Assembly (NCBI RefSeq): GCF_032144095.1
Contig: NZ_JAVSNJ010000001.1
Location: 434,001 to 498,000 of the forward strand
Length of the DNA: 64,000 nucleotides
Reading direction: 5' to 3'
DNA from: Sphaerochaeta sp032144095
GTDB lineage: Bacteria > Spirochaetota > Spirochaetia > Sphaerochaetales > Sphaerochaetaceae
Under the pieces are notes generated by a model. The model made no database searches, was not told the origin of the DNA, and saw only the letters and a list, made by a program, of their open reading frames with translations. Each line of letters begins with the position of its first letter. Within the stretch, counting starts at the first letter, position 1. Below are positions 16,828-24,631 of this stretch, in pieces. The translations under genes and the position numbers were made by a program.

Positions 16828-18318
16828 TTATGGTTTTCCTATTCCTATCCAATTCTTGAATCTCGTAAAGAGTGGGATCTTGGTGATGGGGAGAGTAGCT
16901 TCTGCCCTACACTGGGGATACCCATCCCAATGGCAGCTGACCTGTAGGGATGTTGCACTCTCCCTCGCAGGGATGGCCAACTCCAGGATCTCGGGCTGTC
17001 CTGGACGGAGGGTCACGGTCTTTGCATACCTCTCTTCTCCCTTGTTGTCCCGGACATTGCAAATGACAGGGATCTGTGTCTGCACGCCTTGGGAATTGGA
17101 AACAGAGAGGGAGAGGATGGCACTCTGCCCTTCCTCGATCGATTTGGGGCCCGTCAAGGTTAGCCTGACCGAGCTCACAATGTCGTTCTTGAGGGATTGG
17201 ATGGATCCCTGGTGAGGGAAAAGAAGCTTTTCGACAGCCAACCCAAAGAACGAAGTGCCGATCAGGTCCTCGATTTTGTCAAGGACCTGTAATTGGTCAG
17301 TAACGGACGATTCAGGTTCGTAATACTCCACCAGGCTGTTCACCTGTTGGTAGAGCAGATCCATCTCTTGTTGGATCTCTGCCTCCCAAGCTGTTTTAGA
17401 AACTGCGAGCATGACATGGTAGGTTTCTGCTGTGGCTTCAGGGCTATCGAAATATTCCAGAAGGTTTTGATGTTGGGCCAGGAAAATCGGCACGTATCGA
17501 GAAATTTCAGCCCTGAGGGCGGATGAGGACATGGTGGAGGAGACCAGGACCCTGATAGGCTCATACTCCTTGAAGAGGTTGTCGGTCAGGAAAAGCTGGA
17601 ATTGCTGCAGGGCTTGTTCCCTGGCCTGTTTCTGGTTGGTGGATGAAAGGCCTTCACTGATTTGGAAAAGGGTCGAATGGATGATTCTGGAGAACAGGAG
17701 GTCCCTTCTTGCCTTGACCATGGGTAGGAGAAATCCATAGGAACCATCAAATTTGCCCTCGACCATCGATCCCCACATGGTTGCTTGCAAGGAAGAGGTC
17801 GCCTCATTGAGGATGCTGATTTCCTGTATGGGTGACATGTCGGGGTAGCGTGGTGAAAGAAGGGATTCGACGATGATTTTTTCCTTGAGGATCTTTCTTG
17901 CCTTCTGGCCTTCCCATTCCGCCCTACTGAGGATTGCATAGGTGGTCTGCACTTTTTTTGAGGTGTAGGCTTCCTCTATGAAGATGATGTTTTCGAACTC
18001 CTGGTGGAGTGTCTCCTCAATGAGCTCCTCAAAGGTTGAAGCCTGCTTGTTGCCATCATCCATGGTTGAGGCCGATTTCTTGGAAAAGATTGTCGTCTGG
18101 ATCTGGGAAGCCAGGTCGGAGATCGCAAGCATCTTGGCAGTTTGCCGTGCTGTTCCCCTGTCAGCACTCCTGCCCGTTCCGCTGCCGATATAGAAGTGTT
18201 CAGGTGGGTAGTGAGGCCTGTCGAACATTGGCTCTGGAGGGCTTATGCAGGAAGATGCCAAAAGAAGGATGAGGATACCTACTCCAAGCAAGCTGACATG
18301 GCCAACTTTGGCTTTCAT
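16828..18318 (-). CDS. LPP20-family lipoprotein
   Basis: 496 residues from ATG 18318, chosen because it opens a clean lipoprotein signal (GVGILILLLASSC, lipobox LASSC) at residue 24. After the acylated Cys comes PPEHFYIGSGTGRSADRGTARQTA and a run of alanine-rich helix, the LPP20 domain pattern found in Helicobacter and spirochaete lipoproteins. The middle is helical and unrecognised. The last 130 residues have a beta-rich, Ig-like character (SVRLTLTGPKSIEEGQSAIL, VTLRPGQPEILELAIPAR). Predicted to be anchored in the periplasm or outer membrane. Role unknown. Confidence 0.75.
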   Translation of the reverse strand: MKAKVGHVSLLGVGILILLLASSCISPPEPMFDRPHYPPEHFYIGSGTGRSADRGTARQTAKMLAISDLASQIQTTIFSKKSASTMDDGNKQASTFEELIEETLHQEFENIIFIEEAYTSKKVQTTYAILSRAEWEGQKARKILKEKIIVESLLSPRYPDMSPIQEISILNEATSSLQATMWGSMVEGKFDGSYGFLLPMVKARRDLLFSRIIHSTLFQISEGLSSTNQKQAREQALQQFQLFLTDNLFKEYEPIRVLVSSTMSSSALRAEISRYVPIFLAQHQNLLEYFDSPEATAETYHVMLAVSKTAWEAEIQQEMDLLYQQVNSLVEYYEPESSVTDQLQVLDKIEDLIGTSFFGLAVEKLLFPHQGSIQSLKNDIVSSVRLTLTGPKSIEEGQSAILSLSVSNSQGVQTQIPVICNVRDNKGEERYAKTVTLRPGQPEILELAIPARESATSLQVSCHWDGYPQCRAEATLPITKIPLFTRFKNWIGIGKP

Positions 18319-18479
18319 GCTAGCATCATACCACGGGTGATAATTGTTTTGGAAATAAAAGATTATCTTTTCTGCTCTACTGCAGCCTGCACTTCTCCTA
18401 ACCAAATGTCTCTTGCATTTTCGCCTCCATGCAGTATTATAGGAGGCCTAGGAGCCGACCCTCCTGGATTGGAGGCTGT

Positions 18480-19370
18480 ATGCGCCATGCAAAAGACAGT
18501 TCTCACCCAATTCGACACGCAACCTATGCGGGCTCCTGGTATCCTGATGAGCCAGAACAGCTTCAGATTCTCATAGGGAAAGCCTTAGCACAAGCTTGCG
18601 AACCGCCGCAAACCCCGGCCCATCTGGCCGTCCTTCCCCATGCAGGGCTGTTCTTTTCGGCCCAGGGAATCGCCCCCTTCTTCTGCAATCTCCCTTCCCA
18701 GGCTGAACGGCTGTTGGTCCTGGCCCCTTCCCACACCACATACCTGAAACCTGACCGTCTGGTCGGAGGTGATTTCTCCTCCTATGAGACCCCGCTGGGC
18801 AAGCTTGAAGGATTCTCCTTGCCCTCCATTGCCAACGGCTTTGCCCAGGAGGTAGAGAGCGAGCATGCGGTGGAGATGGTGATGCCCTTTCTCTCCTACG
18901 TCAACAAGCAACGGAAGAGGCCCCTCTCCTTCAGCTCTGCCCTCATCTCCCAGATCACCGATGGAAAGGCCCTGGACCATCTCTGCAGTGCCTTGATGGC
19001 AGACCTTGGTGAGGAGTCGTTGCTGGATGGAAGGACGGTGGTGGTGGCGAGCAGTGACTTTACCCATTATGGGAGGCGGTTTTCCTATGCCCCCTACAGC
19101 CACCTAGCTTTGGATGAGCAACGTAGCCGGGTCAAGGAGGATGACCGCACCCTTTCACTCTTGTTTGCAGAAGGCAAAACGGAAGAGGCCCTGGCCTTTT
19201 TTGCTGGGAGAAAGCCAACGGTCTGTGGCTTTGCCCCCTCTCTCATAGTCTCGGCCCTGGCTCTTCGCCTCCACTATACAGGAAGGCTTGCCTCTTACTA
19301 TACCTCATACGACATCGCCCCCTCAGGCGATGATGCGTTTGTCGCCTATTCGACCATATTGTGGAGTTGA
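18480..19370 (+). CDS. amrB: AmmeMemoRadiSam system protein B (MEMO1-like)
   Basis: 296 residues from ATG 18480, with GGAGG 4 bp upstream. MEMO-family fold related to class III extradiol dioxygenases: IRHATYAGSWYPDEPEQL at the start, AVLPHAGLFFSAQGIAPFF, VLAPSHTTYLKPDRLVGG, VVVASSDFTHYGRRF and CGFAPSLIVSALAL. The His residues that would form the metal pocket (PHAG, PSHT, DFTHYG) are kept. It is followed 2 bp later by the AMMECR1 gene and then the radical SAM gene, the three-part unit that gives the system its name. The bacterial function is not established. Confidence 0.9.
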   Translation: MRHAKDSSHPIRHATYAGSWYPDEPEQLQILIGKALAQACEPPQTPAHLAVLPHAGLFFSAQGIAPFFCNLPSQAERLLVLAPSHTTYLKPDRLVGGDFSSYETPLGKLEGFSLPSIANGFAQEVESEHAVEMVMPFLSYVNKQRKRPLSFSSALISQITDGKALDHLCSALMADLGEESLLDGRTVVVASSDFTHYGRRFSYAPYSHLALDEQRSRVKEDDRTLSLLFAEGKTEEALAFFAGRKPTVCGFAPSLIVSALALRLHYTGRLASYYTSYDIAPSGDDAFVAYSTILWS

Positions 19371-19372
19371 CC

Positions 19373-19945
19373 ATGCGAAAACGAGAACACACCTTACTGT
19401 TGGCTTTGGCTAGAGAGTCCATCTCAAGCTCTCTTGGCCTGGTCTCAAACGATGCCTTTACCCTGATATCCCAGGATCCTGCACCTGTATTCATGGAAAA
19501 ACGGGGGGTATTCGTGACTTTGAGAACCCTCGGAGGGGAAGATTCACACGCCCTGAGAGGCTGCATAGGAAACCTGTACGGACTCTCTCCCTTGCATAAG
19601 AGTATCATGGAACTTGCGCGTGAAGCCGCCTTCCACGATCCACGTTTTCCTGCTGTCCGACTTGATGAACTCTCCAACCTGTCCATTGAGATTTCCGTCC
19701 TTACCAAACCCAGGAAGATTGCCTCGTTTGAGGAGATCAAGGTGGGAAGCGATGGTGTTATCCTGACCCTGGGGTACAACCGGGCGGTATTCCTTCCCCA
19801 GGTAGCGACCGAGCAGGGGTGGGGTGTGGAGGAGATGTTGGAAAACCTCTGCATGAAGGCAGGCCTGCCCCCCAATGCATGGAAGGATCCTGGATGTGAG
19901 TTGGAAGTATTCCAGGCGGAGGTATTCTCGGAGGATACTCCATGA
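19373..19945 (+). CDS. amrA: AmmeMemoRadiSam system protein A (AMMECR1-like)
   Basis: 190 residues from ATG 19373 (GGAG 6 bp upstream); the upstream GTG 19361 is also possible. The family signature LRGCIGNLYGLSPL is intact, with GVFVTLRTLGGEDSHA before it and EAAFHDPRFPAVRLDEL plus IEISVLTKP after it; FLPQVATEQGW closes the conserved core. AMMECR1 proteins have no proven enzymatic activity; the invariant LRGCIG loop suggests a binding or catalytic site. Its stop overlaps the next gene by 4 bp, so the three proteins are probably made in fixed ratio. Confidence 0.92.
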   Translation: MRKREHTLLLALARESISSSLGLVSNDAFTLISQDPAPVFMEKRGVFVTLRTLGGEDSHALRGCIGNLYGLSPLHKSIMELAREAAFHDPRFPAVRLDELSNLSIEISVLTKPRKIASFEEIKVGSDGVILTLGYNRAVFLPQVATEQGWGVEEMLENLCMKAGLPPNAWKDPGCELEVFQAEVFSEDTP

Positions 19946-20901
19946 CAGATCCCACCTACCTAGTCTGTGATTTTTGCTGGAGGCGGTGCCGCCTCGCTGA
20001 AGGACAGAGCGGGGTCTGCCGGGTGCGCAGGCACGAGCAGGGCAAGGTGGTGACGACGGTCTATGCCCATGTGGAGGCTATGGCAGTCGATCCCATCGAG
20101 AAGAAGCCTCTCTACCACTACTATCCTGGAAGCACTACCTTCTCCTTTGCCCTGATCGGATGCAACTATTTTTGCGATTTCTGCCAGAATTACTCCCTCA
20201 GCCAGGGAAAGGGCGATACGCATGCCGCCGGTGAACGGGTGGCCCCTGCCCAGATTGTCGCCCTTGCAAGAAAGAACGACTGCCACAGCATAAGCTATAC
20301 CTACAGTGAACCTATGGTGTGGCAAGACTACATGCTGGATGTGGCAAGCCTGGCTAGGGAGGCCGGGATGCAGAACATCATGGTAACAAACGGCTCATTC
20401 TCCCAAGAGGCCCTGCTGAGGATCCTTCCCCTCATCGATGCCTTCAATGTGGACATCAAGGGAAACGAGAGTTTCTATCGGGATGTCTGCAAGGCTGATG
20501 AACAGGCTGTCCTGGATGGCATAGAAGCGATAGCACAAAGCGGTGCCCACCTGGAAGTGACCACCATGGTCATTGAGTCGATGCATACTGAGGAGGATAT
20601 TGCAAATCTTGGCAAGCTCCTGCATGAACGGGGTGTCCAGGTATGGCATCTGAGCAGGTTTTTCCCACGATACAGGATGGCCCACCTGAAGCCTACCAGC
20701 GAGGCATACCTCAGCAAGATGGTTGTCCGTGCAGCCCTGTCCGGGATACCCTATATATACAGTGGCAACAGTGAGTCAGAGCGGTCTACCTATTGCCCCT
20801 CCTGTAACGAACATCTCATAGATGGGCAGAACAGGATACTCGCCATCGAGGGCGGGCGGTGCAAACGATGTGGGACCTCTGTCTACGGGGTGTTCGAGTA
20901 G
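19942..20901 (+). CDS. amrS: AmmeMemoRadiSam system radical SAM enzyme
   Basis: 319 residues. The radical SAM cluster motif is GCNYFCDFCQNY (C-x3-C-x2-C) near residue 75. A zinc-ribbon-like pair opens the protein (CDFCWRRC) and another closes it (YCPSCN...CKRCG). SISYTYSEPMVWQDYMLD and NAFNVDIKG-type strands match the activating-enzyme (PflA-like) subgroup to which these proteins belong, so it may install a radical on, or modify, another protein. ATGA overlap with the A gene. The 3' end overlaps ywbE on the other strand by 19 bp. Confidence 0.92.
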   Translation: MTDPTYLVCDFCWRRCRLAEGQSGVCRVRRHEQGKVVTTVYAHVEAMAVDPIEKKPLYHYYPGSTTFSFALIGCNYFCDFCQNYSLSQGKGDTHAAGERVAPAQIVALARKNDCHSISYTYSEPMVWQDYMLDVASLAREAGMQNIMVTNGSFSQEALLRILPLIDAFNVDIKGNESFYRDVCKADEQAVLDGIEAIAQSGAHLEVTTMVIESMHTEEDIANLGKLLHERGVQVWHLSRFFPRYRMAHLKPTSEAYLSKMVVRAALSGIPYIYSGNSESERSTYCPSCNEHLIDGQNRILAIEGGRCKRCGTSVYGVFE

Positions 20902-21086
20902 ATCTTGGCGACCCTTCCAACCTGGCCCGACTCAAGCCTGACCTTGATCCCATGGGGATGGGAAGGGGAGTTGGTGAGGATGTCCTTCACAATGCCATCG
21001 GTGAGCTTGCCGCTTCGCTGGTCCTCCTTGAGGATGACCGCCACCTTCAATCCTGAATATATCTCGCTACGTACCTTGCCTTCCAT
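20883..21086 (-). CDS. ywbE: YwbE family small protein
   Basis: 67 residues from ATG 21086, with GGAGG 6 bp upstream. The sequence VAVILKEDQRSGKLTDGIVK and ILTNSPSHPHGIKVRLESG is nearly diagnostic for YwbE (DUF2196), a small KOW/SH3-like protein that is widespread and of unknown function. The C-terminal QVGRVAKIYSN completes the family. It is convergent with the AmmeMemoRadiSam operon and shares its last 19 bp with it. Confidence 0.9.
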   Translation of the reverse strand: MEGKVRSEIYSGLKVAVILKEDQRSGKLTDGIVKDILTNSPSHPHGIKVRLESGQVGRVAKIYSNTP

Positions 21087-21184
21087 GCTTGCCTCCTGCA
21101 AGGAGTATAGGCTTTTTCCGTGAAGGGGGCCAGTCATGACAAACTGCCTCTATTCTGGTACACTCGGCTCCCTAGGAGTCTTTT

Positions 21185-22795
21185 GTGGTCAAATTAACGG
21201 CGGTCACGGTTGCCTACGGGCAACGTGTCCTTTTGGATAAGGCGGATGTGCTCATCCGTCCTGCAGACAGGATCGGTCTGGTCGGTCCCAACGGAGCAGG
21301 AAAATCAACGTTGCTGAAAGTGATAGCAGGCGAGGAAAAGCCTGATGAGGGTACGTTGAGTATCGATAGCGGTACCGTCATCGGCTACTTTTCCCAGAAT
21401 GTAGGCGAAATGAGCGGGCGAACCGCCTTGGAAGAGGTGTTGCGTGGGGCAGGCTCGGTCTATGAGATCGGCGAGAAGCTCACCGAACTCGAGCACAAGA
21501 TGGCCACAGGCCTCTCCGATGCCGAGATGAACCTCTATGGGGAGTTGCAGACTGAGTTTATCGCCCGTGATGGCTACGACCTTTCCAACCGTGCCGAGCA
21601 GGTGCTCACCGGCCTTGGCATAGGACCGGACAGGTTCCATGAACCGGTGGAGAACTTCTCCGGTGGTTGGAAGATGCGCATAGCCCTTGCCCAGATTCTC
21701 GTACTCAACCCCGATGTCCTGCTCATGGACGAACCGACCAACCACCTGGATGTGGAGTCCATCGTCTGGCTGGAAGCCTGGCTTAACTCCTACAAAGGGG
21801 ACCTGGTCATGACAAGCCACGACAGGGAGTTCATGACCCGCCTCTGCACCCGCACCATCGAGGTAGCCAACGGAGCTGTCACCACCTACAGTGGCGACTA
21901 TGACTTCTATCTGCGAGAGCGGGAGATCAGGCGCGAGCAGCTTTTGGCTACCTTCAACCGCCAGCAAGCCCGCTTTGCCAAGGACGAGGAGTTCATAGCC
22001 CGTTTTGCGGCAAGGGCCTCCCACGCCTCCCTGGTCCAGTCGAGGATCAAGGCATTGGAGAAGGTCGAGAGGATTACCATCCCTCCTGAAACGAAGATCA
22101 TGCAGGTACAGTTCTCCCCCAGCCCCAGAAGTGGGGACCAGGTCGTGGTCATGAATAATCTCGCCAAAAGCTGGAAGAAGGCCAACGGGGAGGACCATCC
22201 CGTCTTCTCCGGCCTTACCGGGGCGATCATGCGGGGCAACAGGATAGCCCTTACCGGGGTAAACGGGGCGGGAAAATCGACCTTCCTGAAGGTGATAGCC
22301 GGCCTGACGGAACCGACAAGCGGGGAGGTCACCCTGGGCTCGAGTGTGAACCTAGGCTACTTCAGCCAGTACTCATCCGATGTACTCAATGCCGAGAGGA
22401 CGATCTTTGAGGAGGTCTCCGAAAGGACACCCCTCTCCTCGATCGGAAGCATCAAGAGCCTGTTGGGAGCCTTCCAGTTTTCCGGCACCGATGCCGACAA
22501 GAAGATCTCCGTGCTCAGCGGAGGGGAGAAGAGCCGTGTCATGCTTGCCTGCATGCTCGCCCTTCCTGTCAACTTCCTCATCCTGGACGAACCGACAAAC
22601 CACCTGGATATCCAGAGCAGGGAGGTGCTTCTTGATGCCCTTACCCGCTTTGAGGGGACCCTCATCGTGGTAAGCCACGACCGTTACTTCCTGAAGCATC
22701 TTGCCAACAGGGTCTTTGAGATCGACCACGGCCAGATGCAGGTCTTTGAAGGGGATTACCACTACTACCTGCAGAAGACAGGTAGGGAAGCGTAA
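21185..22795 (+). CDS. ABC-F family ATPase
   Basis: 536 residues with two complete ATP-binding cassettes and no membrane part, as in the ribosome-associated ABC-F group. First cassette: GPNGAGKSTLLK, NFSGGWKMRIALAQ, LLMDEPTNHLD. The charged linker follows (RQQARFAKDEEFIARFAARA, then QSRIKALEKVERI). Second cassette: GVNGAGKSTFLK, LSGGEKSRVML, LILDEPTNHLD. The arm and linker lengths fit the YdiF/YbiT type rather than drug-resistance members, which is a weak guess. The start is GTG, with AGGAG 6 bp upstream. Likely to act on stalled or initiating ribosomes. Confidence 0.93.
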   Translation: MVKLTAVTVAYGQRVLLDKADVLIRPADRIGLVGPNGAGKSTLLKVIAGEEKPDEGTLSIDSGTVIGYFSQNVGEMSGRTALEEVLRGAGSVYEIGEKLTELEHKMATGLSDAEMNLYGELQTEFIARDGYDLSNRAEQVLTGLGIGPDRFHEPVENFSGGWKMRIALAQILVLNPDVLLMDEPTNHLDVESIVWLEAWLNSYKGDLVMTSHDREFMTRLCTRTIEVANGAVTTYSGDYDFYLREREIRREQLLATFNRQQARFAKDEEFIARFAARASHASLVQSRIKALEKVERITIPPETKIMQVQFSPSPRSGDQVVVMNNLAKSWKKANGEDHPVFSGLTGAIMRGNRIALTGVNGAGKSTFLKVIAGLTEPTSGEVTLGSSVNLGYFSQYSSDVLNAERTIFEEVSERTPLSSIGSIKSLLGAFQFSGTDADKKISVLSGGEKSRVMLACMLALPVNFLILDEPTNHLDIQSREVLLDALTRFEGTLIVVSHDRYFLKHLANRVFEIDHGQMQVFEGDYHYYLQKTGREA

Positions 22796-22809
22796 GAGAA
22801 GGAGTATCT

Positions 22810-23220
22810 ATGGAAAGCAAGTATGTACTGAATGCGAGGGCCTTGCGTGCAAAGGGCTACAACTGTGCACAGGCTGTTGCCTGTGCCTTCATTGACGAGG
22901 TACCCGTAGACGAAAAGACCCTCTTTGCCATCATGGAAGGCTTTGGTGGGGGCATGGGAGGAAAGGATGCCACCTGTGGGGCTGTAAGTGGTGCTGTTGC
23001 CATCGCCTCCCTACTTTCCAGCAAAGGTGATGTGGCTTCGGGAACCAAGGCTGCCACCTATGCCCTTGCCTCCTCGATGGTCTCCTCCTTCCTTGGACAG
23101 AACCAGAGCCTTGTATGCAAGACCCTGTTGGGAAAGGAGAACGGGGTGGTCCTGCGCGACTGCGAATTGTGCATTGAGGATGCGGTTCGCCTTGCTGAAT
23201 CTGTCCTGAATCTCAAATAG
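22810..23220 (+). CDS. C_GCAxxG_C_C family redox-active protein
   Basis: 136 residues. The family name describes the conserved cysteines: NCAQAV near residue 18, GGGMGGKDATCGAVSGA near 50, SLVCKTLLG, and DCELCIEDAV at the end. Members are small cytoplasmic proteins of anaerobes thought to use Cys pairs or metal in redox chemistry; no reaction is proven. It follows the ABC-F gene by 14 bp with GAAGGAG before ATG, so the two may be cotranscribed. Confidence 0.88.
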   Translation: MESKYVLNARALRAKGYNCAQAVACAFIDEVPVDEKTLFAIMEGFGGGMGGKDATCGAVSGAVAIASLLSSKGDVASGTKAATYALASSMVSSFLGQNQSLVCKTLLGKENGVVLRDCELCIEDAVRLAESVLNLK

Positions 23221-23345
23221 CAACAAATCTGTTGTATTTTATATACAAGTAACCACTAGTATAGATTTATTGTTGCAGTAAAGATTGATTGGTTTTTTTT
23301 ATGCAACAAATATGCACTTTGTTGCAATAAACTGTTGTATTTTAT
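23221..23345 (+). promoter_or_regulatory. cluster of TTGTTGCA/TGCAACAA half-sites before the purine operon
   Basis: Half-sites: CAACAAA 23221, TGTTG 23230, TTGTTGCA 23270-23277, TGCAACAAA 23302-23310 and TTTGTTGCA 23318-23326, the last two forming a perfect 9-bp inverted repeat with a 7-nt centre. A 14-bp direct repeat CTGTTGTATTTTAT occurs at 23229-23242 and 23332-23345. The area is AT-rich and lies just before purE. A repressor-binding region is the simplest reading. I see no purine riboswitch core. Confidence 0.5.
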
Positions 23346-23398
23346 GGTTGTTTTCTGTACTGTTCCCCTGTGCAAACCACGCAAAAGGGGACTTTCTC

Positions 23399-23890
23399 AT
23401 GAAACGAGTAGCCGTGCTGATGGGTAGCGAGCGTGACCTTCCCGTAATGGAGAAGGCCTGTACGGTTCTCGGTGAGTTGTCCATCCCATTCACCGTCCAT
23501 GTGCTCTCAGCACATAGGACACCCACACAGACAGCCGATTTTGCCCGCAGTGCAGAGGCAAATGGGTACGGCGTGCTCATCGCAGGGGCGGGCATGGCTG
23601 CACATCTGGCGGGAGTCCTTGCCTCCCATACCCTGCTTCCCGTCATAGCAGTTCCCCTTTCCGCTTCCCTTGGGGGGATGGACGCACTTCTTGCCTCCGT
23701 CCAGATGCCCCCAGGCATCCCAGTTGCAACCGTTGCCATCGACGGAAGTGCCAATGCAGCCCTGCTTGCAGCCCAGATAGTTGCCCTAGGAGATGAAGGG
23801 CTCAGCCAGAGGCTTGCACAGAGGCGGCAGGAAGGCGAGAAACTTGCAATAGAGACCAATGAGAGAATCTACAGAAGCTTTACGTCGTAA
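23399..23890 (+). CDS. purE: N5-carboxyaminoimidazole ribonucleotide mutase
   Basis: 163 residues from ATG 23399. PurE converts N5-CAIR to CAIR in purine synthesis. MGSERDLPVMEKA is the nucleotide loop (usual MGSxSDWPVM; here Arg replaces Ser and Leu replaces Trp), VLSAHRTPTQ is the class I loop, and IAGAGMAAHLAGVLAS matches the GAGGAAHLPG loop with changes. VQMPPGIPVATVAIDG and NAALLAAQI complete it. Class I PurE normally needs PurK, and purK is not in this operon. First gene of the purine operon. Confidence 0.93.
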   Translation: MKRVAVLMGSERDLPVMEKACTVLGELSIPFTVHVLSAHRTPTQTADFARSAEANGYGVLIAGAGMAAHLAGVLASHTLLPVIAVPLSASLGGMDALLASVQMPPGIPVATVAIDGSANAALLAAQIVALGDEGLSQRLAQRRQEGEKLAIETNERIYRSFTS

Positions 23891-23917
23891 GGCTTTTTTT
23901 ATTGTACGGGAGGCACC

Positions 23918-24631
23918 ATGGAAAAGAGGGTTCAGCTCTATGAGGGTAAGGCAAAAAAGGTCTATGCAACTGATGAGAAGGGGTTGTATATCGTCTCCTA
24001 CAAAGATGACGCAACAGCCTTCAATGGCCTGAAAAAAGGTACCATCACCGGTAAGGGAGCCATAAACAACCGGGTAAGCAACCATTTGATGGGCCTGCTG
24101 GAGAAGGAGGGGCTCCCCACCCACCTGGTAGAAGAGCTCAATGATCGCGAGACTGTGGTTAAGGCTGTCCAGATTGTCCCCCTTGAGGTGATCGTGCGCA
24201 ACATCGCTGCCGGTTCCCTCGCCAAACGCCTGGGCCTGGAGGAAGGATGGAAACTTCCATCCACCGTCCTGGAGTTCTGCTACAAACGGGATGACCTAGG
24301 CGACCCCCTGGTCAACGACTACCACATCAGGGCCCTAGGGCTCGCAAGCGACGAGGACCTGGCCCAGATCTCCGCCTATAGCCTGAAGATTAACGCCATC
24401 CTTGGATCGTACCTGCTTCCCCTGGGCATAGAGCTTGTGGACTTCAAGCTGGAGTTTGGCAAGACCCAGGAGGGAAATCTCATCCTCGCTGATGAGATCT
24501 CCCCCGATACCTGCAGGTTCTGGGATACCAAGACCAAGGAAAAGCTCGACAAGGACCGTTTCAGAAGGGACCTTGGAGGGGTGGAGGATGCCTACAAGGA
24601 GATCCTCTTTCGCCTGATGGGAGGCCTCTGA
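23918..24631 (+). CDS. purC: SAICAR synthetase
   Basis: 237 residues, the standard bacterial length. It joins aspartate to CAIR with ATP. Signatures are LYEGKAKKVYATDEKGLYI at the N-terminus, KGAINNRVSNHLM, VPLEVIVRNIAAGSLAKRLG and VDFKLEFGKTQEGNLILADEISPDTCRFWD. The stop overlaps the purF start (TGATG), so translation is probably coupled. A GGGAGG ribosome site precedes ATG. Confidence 0.98.
   Translation: MEKRVQLYEGKAKKVYATDEKGLYIVSYKDDATAFNGLKKGTITGKGAINNRVSNHLMGLLEKEGLPTHLVEELNDRETVVKAVQIVPLEVIVRNIAAGSLAKRLGLEEGWKLPSTVLEFCYKRDDLGDPLVNDYHIRALGLASDEDLAQISAYSLKINAILGSYLLPLGIELVDFKLEFGKTQEGNLILADEISPDTCRFWDTKTKEKLDKDRFRRDLGGVEDAYKEILFRLMGGL

Noticed and set aside
23221..23398. purine riboswitch before purE
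   Set aside because: The conserved core loops and junction of the purine riboswitch are not visible; the region is instead rich in short inverted repeats.
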